A program made the position numbers and the translations under genes. Positions 31,613 through 34,170 of a stretch of DNA of 34,170 nt are shown one piece after another; position 1 is the first letter of the stretch, and every line of letters begins with the position of its first letter. A model generated the notes under the pieces. The model ran no database searches and was not told the DNA's origin. It saw only the letters and a program-made list of their open reading frames with translations. The stretch comes from Bacteroidales bacterium (GTDB taxonomy: Bacteria > Bacteroidota > Bacteroidia > Bacteroidales > Paludibacteraceae). The DNA is taken from assembly GCA_012837685.1 (NCBI GenBank), contig DUQS01000007.1, forward strand, positions 1 through 34,170. Direction: 5' to 3'.

Positions 31613-32878
31613 CTATAGATTTTTGTCTTTCAGGCGTTTAAGGTATTCATCCAATTTCTTTTCGGCAGGATTGTCCTGAGGTTTCCAAAATTTTTCATGT
31701 TTCAATTCGGAAGGTAAATACTGTTGCTCCACAAAATGGTTTTCAAAATCGTGTGCGTATTTATACTCCTTGCCATAGTTGAGTTCTTTCATCAATTTAG
31801 TGGGCGCATTGCGCAAATGCAACGGCACCGGCAAATTGCCCGTCTCTTTCACTTTGGCAATAGCTTCATCAATAGAAAGATAAGCAGAGTTGCTTTTAGG
31901 ACTTGTAGCTAAATAAATAGTCGTTTCCGCCAAAATGATGCGCCCTTCGGGCCAACCGATTTTTTGCAAAGCATCAAAACAAGCATTTGCCAACAACAGC
32001 GCATTAGGATTTGCCAATCCGATGTCTTCCGAAGCTAAAATGACCAAACGGCGGGCAATAAATTTGGGGTCTTCTCCGCCCACTACCATACGCGCCAGCC
32101 AATAGATGGCAGCATCGGGGTCGCTGCCGCGCACCGACTTAATAAATGCGGAAATAATATCGTAGTGCATCTCGCCGTTTTTGTCGTAAGCCATTGGATT
32201 TTGCTGCAAACCTTCCACTACCGATTCATTGGTGATTACCACCTTTTCGGAAGCATCTGTTTGACACATCAAATCAATGATATTGAGCAACTTACGAGCA
32301 TCTCCGCCTGCAAAACGCAACAAAGCTTCGTCTTCGGCTATGGTAATGTCGCGTTGTTTCAATTCATAATCAGTAGTAATGGCACGGTGCGCCAATTCCA
32401 ACAAATCATTTTTTCCAAGAGGTTGCAGTACATAGACTTGGCAGCGCGAAAGCAATGGCGTAATAATTTCAAAAGAGGGATTTTCAGTAGTTGCACCAAT
32501 AAGCGTAACTATGCCTTGTTCCACTGCGCCCAACAGCGAATCTTGTTGCGATTTACTGAAACGATGAATTTCGTCGATGAACAATATCGGATTAGCTTGC
32601 GAAAAAAACTTACTTGATTTGGCTTTTTCGATAACTTCGCGCACATCTTTTACGCCCGAATTTACTGCGCTAAGCGTGTAGAACGGTCTTTTGAGTTGAT
32701 TGGCAATGATATGCGCCAATGTGGTTTTTCCCACCCCGGGAGGTCCCCACAAAATGAACGACGAAAGATTTCCCGATTCTATCATTTTGCGCAAAACAGC
32801 ATTTTCACCCACCAAATGTTTTTGGCCGATGTAGTCGTCAAGTGTTTGCGGTCTAAGCCGTTCTGCCAATGGTTGCAT
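31613..32878 (-). CDS. rarA: Replication-associated recombination protein RarA (MgsA)
   Basis: A 421-residue AAA+ ATPase related to clamp loaders and RuvB, acting at stalled replication forks. It opens PLAERLRPQTLDDYIGQKHLVG. Walker A GPPGVGKT is at 45-52, Walker B with DEIH at 97-105 (ILFIDEIHRFSKS), sensor 1 in LIGATTENPSFE, the arginine-finger region in PLLSRCQVYVL and sensor 2 in RFAGGDARKLLN. The C-terminal half carries the MgsA tetramerisation region (DPDAAIYWLARMVVGGEDPKFIARRLVILASEDIG) and ends YLPSELKHEKFWKP. It has its own promoter (TTTG-N20-TACCTTTG), which is divergent from that of deoD, and ends at a terminator shared with degP. Confidence 0.96.
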   Translation of the reverse strand: MQPLAERLRPQTLDDYIGQKHLVGENAVLRKMIESGNLSSFILWGPPGVGKTTLAHIIANQLKRPFYTLSAVNSGVKDVREVIEKAKSSKFFSQANPILFIDEIHRFSKSQQDSLLGAVEQGIVTLIGATTENPSFEIITPLLSRCQVYVLQPLGKNDLLELAHRAITTDYELKQRDITIAEDEALLRFAGGDARKLLNIIDLMCQTDASEKVVITNESVVEGLQQNPMAYDKNGEMHYDIISAFIKSVRGSDPDAAIYWLARMVVGGEDPKFIARRLVILASEDIGLANPNALLLANACFDALQKIGWPEGRIILAETTIYLATSPKSNSAYLSIDEAIAKVKETGNLPVPLHLRNAPTKLMKELNYGKEYKYAHDFENHFVEQQYLPSELKHEKFWKPQDNPAEKKLDEYLKRLKDKNL

Positions 32879-32905
32879 TCCCGTTAAATATTAATTTATA
32901 ATGAA

Positions 32906-32937
32906 CAAAGGTAGATAAAAAAACAATAATTTTCAAA
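32906..32937 (-). promoter_or_regulatory. rarA promoter
   Basis: TTTG at 32937-32934, 20 nt, then TACCTTTG at 32913-32906 on the minus strand. This is a full match to the -33/-7 pattern; the ATG is 27 nt downstream. Confidence 0.65.
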
Positions 32938-32953
32938 AAAAATAAGTGTACTC

Positions 32954-32985
32954 TTTGCAAAATAGGAAAAATGGCTGTATCTTTG
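32954..32985 (+). promoter_or_regulatory. deoD promoter
   Basis: TTTG (32954-32957), 20 nt, then TATCTTTG (32978-32985). A full -33/-7 match, 59 nt before the deoD ATG and back to back with the rarA promoter. Confidence 0.65.
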
Positions 32986-33044
32986 TTTTAATGTTCGTTG
33001 TAAAAAACAATTAAACCAAATAGTAACCTTAAAACAGATGAATT

Positions 33045-33752
33045 ATGAACAATCAAACACCCACTCCGCACATTGGAGCAAAATACGGTGAAATTGCAAA
33101 AATCGTTATGATGGCGGGCGACCCTTTACGCGCTAAATTTATGGCAGAACGTTATTTGGAAAACCCTGTACTATTTAACAGCGTACGCGGAATGCTCGGC
33201 TATACGGGAACATACCAAGGAAAACGCGTATCAATAATGGGACATGGTATGGGCATTCCTTCCATCGGAATTTACACCTACGAATTATACCATTTCTACG
33301 ACGTAGAAACCATTATCCGCGTTGGTTCGGCAGGTTCGTTGGACAAAGATTTGAAATTGGGCGATATTGTTATTGCGCAAGGTGCTTGCACCAACTCCAA
33401 CTACGCCGCACAATACAATTTACCCGGAACATACGCTCCGATAGCAAGTTTTGACCTTTGTTGCGCCGCTGCCGAAAAAGCCAAACAACTTGGATTGAAC
33501 TACAAAGTAGGCAATGTCTATTCGAGCGACACGTTTTACGACGAAGGCGGTTCTATAGTATGGGCAAAAATGGGCGTTTTGGCTGTAGAAATGGAAGCTC
33601 CGGCTTTGTATATGAATGCCGCACGTGCCGGCAAAAAGGCGTTGGTTATATGCACCATATCCGATTCCATTATTACAGGCGAAAAAACTACTGCCGAAGA
33701 ACGTCAGACAAGTTTTACCAGTATGATGGACATTGCTTTCGGAATTATTTGA
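33045..33752 (+). CDS. deoD: Purine-nucleoside phosphorylase (DeoD type)
   Basis: A 235-residue hexameric-type purine nucleoside phosphorylase that cleaves purine (deoxy)nucleosides with phosphate to free base and (deoxy)ribose 1-phosphate. It opens [32 protein letters not shown], with the phosphate-binding GDPLRA. The family signature is [34 protein letters not shown]. The substrate site has [12 protein letters not shown] and [10 protein letters not shown], with the catalytic aspartate in SDS. The length matches E. coli DeoD. It has its own promoter and a terminator, so it is a single-gene unit. It belongs to the same superfamily as the AMP nucleosidase in this window but is not closely similar to it. 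Confidence 0.97.
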   Translation: MNNQTPTPHIGAKYGEIAKIVMMAGDPLRAKFMAERYLENPVLFNSVRGMLGYTGTYQGKRVSIMGHGMGIPSIGIYTYELYHFYDVETIIRVGSAGSLDKDLKLGDIVIAQGACTNSNYAAQYNLPGTYAPIASFDLCCAAAEKAKQLGLNYKVGNVYSSDTFYDEGGSIVWAKMGVLAVEMEAPALYMNAARAGKKALVICTISDSIITGEKTTAEERQTSFTSMMDIAFGII

Positions 33753-33770
33753 TTGTAAAACACTTCACAC

Positions 33771-33805
33771 AAACAGCCGCAGCATTTGCTACGGCTGTTT
33801 TTTAT
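33771..33805 (+). terminator. Intrinsic terminator after deoD
   Basis: A hairpin of AAACAGCCG (33771-33779) with CGGCTGTTT (33792-33800), extended after one mismatch by AGC/GCT with an ATTT loop. T residues follow. It starts 18 nt after the deoD stop. Confidence 0.9.
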
Positions 33806-33846
33806 ATTTTTTTTGCCAGTTGGAAAACTTACGCCAATAAAAGGAC

Positions 33847-33885
33847 AATAGATTAACCCCGCAAAATTTGCAGGGTTAATCTATT
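33847..33885 (-). terminator. Long hairpin at the end of the last minus-strand gene
   Basis: A 13-bp stem, AATAGATTAACCC (33847-33859) and GGGTTAATCTATT (33873-33885), plus an inner GCAAA/TTTGC stem. It reaches the last base of the neighbouring stop codon. On the minus strand a short TTTTATT run follows, so it can act as terminator for the gene entering from the right edge. Confidence 0.55.
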
Positions 33886-34169
33886 CAGGGTCCTGGTGCT
33901 CTGAATTTATTATTTTTCTTTATCCGATAAATATAAACTTTATCAGTTATCACACTATCCCAACTTGGTATTAAAGGTGTTCGTTTATCAAAATATAAGC
34001 CATCTGCCGTTTTAGTCAAGTAAGGCGAGTGTTGCAAATCCTTTATTTTTTTTTGATACACTATAATATAATCATAAAACTCATAATCAAGATTTTTTAC
34101 TATATTATAAGCATAAGTAGAATCGTAACCTTGTTGCGGAGGGTATCTTTGCTTGTAGTAATCTGTTAA
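33885..34169 (-). CDS. Unrecognised protein, C-terminal part (cut by window edge)
   Basis: The last 94 residues of an open frame that enters from beyond the right edge and stops with TGA at 33887-33885. It contains LTDYYKQRYPPQQGYDSTYA, NLDYEFYDYIIVYQKK and LYFDKRTPLIPSWDSVITDK, and ends KKNNKFRAPGP. The composition is rich in Tyr, Asp and Lys, with no hydrophobic segment in the visible part. I do not recognise the family. The frame stays open to the window edge, which is expected for a gene but does not prove one. It is AT-rich compared with deoD and ends at a long hairpin. The 5' end, any signal peptide and its operon partners are outside the window. Confidence 0.55.
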   Translation of the reverse strand, partial: LTDYYKQRYPPQQGYDSTYAYNIVKNLDYEFYDYIIVYQKKIKDLQHSPYLTKTADGLYFDKRTPLIPSWDSVITDKVYIYRIKKNNKFRAPGP

Positions 34170-34170
34170 A

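Noticed and set aside
1-34170. tRNA, rRNA, CRISPR array, insertion sequence or phage genes
   Set aside because: By eye, no cloverleaf with CCA-type arms, no regularly spaced repeats, no transposase or integrase motifs and no phage structural genes were found.

Overview
The window is a chromosomal segment from a member of the Bacteroidota, most likely order Bacteroidales. Several things point there. Many genes are preceded by TAnnTTTG -7 boxes, some with a TTTG element 18-21 nt upstream, which is the Bacteroidota primary-sigma promoter pattern. The content also fits: a DUF4290 protein, a CBM20-fused long 4-alpha-glucanotransferase, a 559-residue insert-bearing IspG, bifunctional HisIE, an AMN-like AMP nucleosidase, and a secreted esterase with a type IX secretion (T9SS) C-terminal sorting domain. 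Base composition is AT-rich. No rRNA, tRNA, CRISPR array, IS element or phage gene was seen.

Positions 1-6100 (minus strand) hold a surface-polysaccharide operon. In transcription order it runs GDP-mannose 4,6-dehydratase (gmd), GDP-L-fucose synthase (fcl), ABC-2 permease (wzm), a small four-helix-bundle protein, the ATPase with an O-antigen-binding C-terminal domain (wzt), a family 2 glycosyltransferase, and a PseC-type aminotransferase cut by the window edge. It predicts a glycan containing GDP-fucose-derived sugar and probably pseudaminic acid, exported by an ABC (Wzm/Wzt) route. Base composition falls sharply within wzt and stays very AT-rich through the glycosyltransferase, suggesting that the variable end of the locus was exchanged.

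Positions 6257-10957 hold a secreted protein of unknown function behind malQ, then a TraB/GumN-type secreted protein, then a divergent promoter region. Next come recQ (+) and hisA-hisIE (-), which converge on a shared hairpin terminator. A long minus-strand run follows from 21729 down to 14658: yicC, gmk, nadD, a CPA2 antiporter, the T9SS-sorted esterase and ispG, with gaps of only 11-50 nt and a hairpin terminator at the end.

Positions 21887-27809 hold a cluster of core genes: tsaB and DUF4290 (+), a standalone HsdR-N-type nuclease-fold protein (-), amn, holA and a 2-hydroxyacid dehydrogenase (+), then an RNA m5C methyltransferase (-) whose 3' end overlaps the dehydrogenase. Positions 27870-33752 hold an ABC-F ATPase (-), a DegP/HtrA protease (+) with repeated TGAC-N5-GTCA-like sites upstream, rarA (-) and deoD (+), with clear terminators and promoters. 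The last bases carry the 3' end of an unrecognised minus-strand gene.

Most of the window is ordinary core genome. The points most worth a second look are the four-helix-bundle insertion between wzm and wzt, the apparently mosaic wzt, the operator-like repeats upstream of degP, and the lone nuclease-fold gene among translation and replication genes. I found no convincing multi-gene system that looks undescribed.
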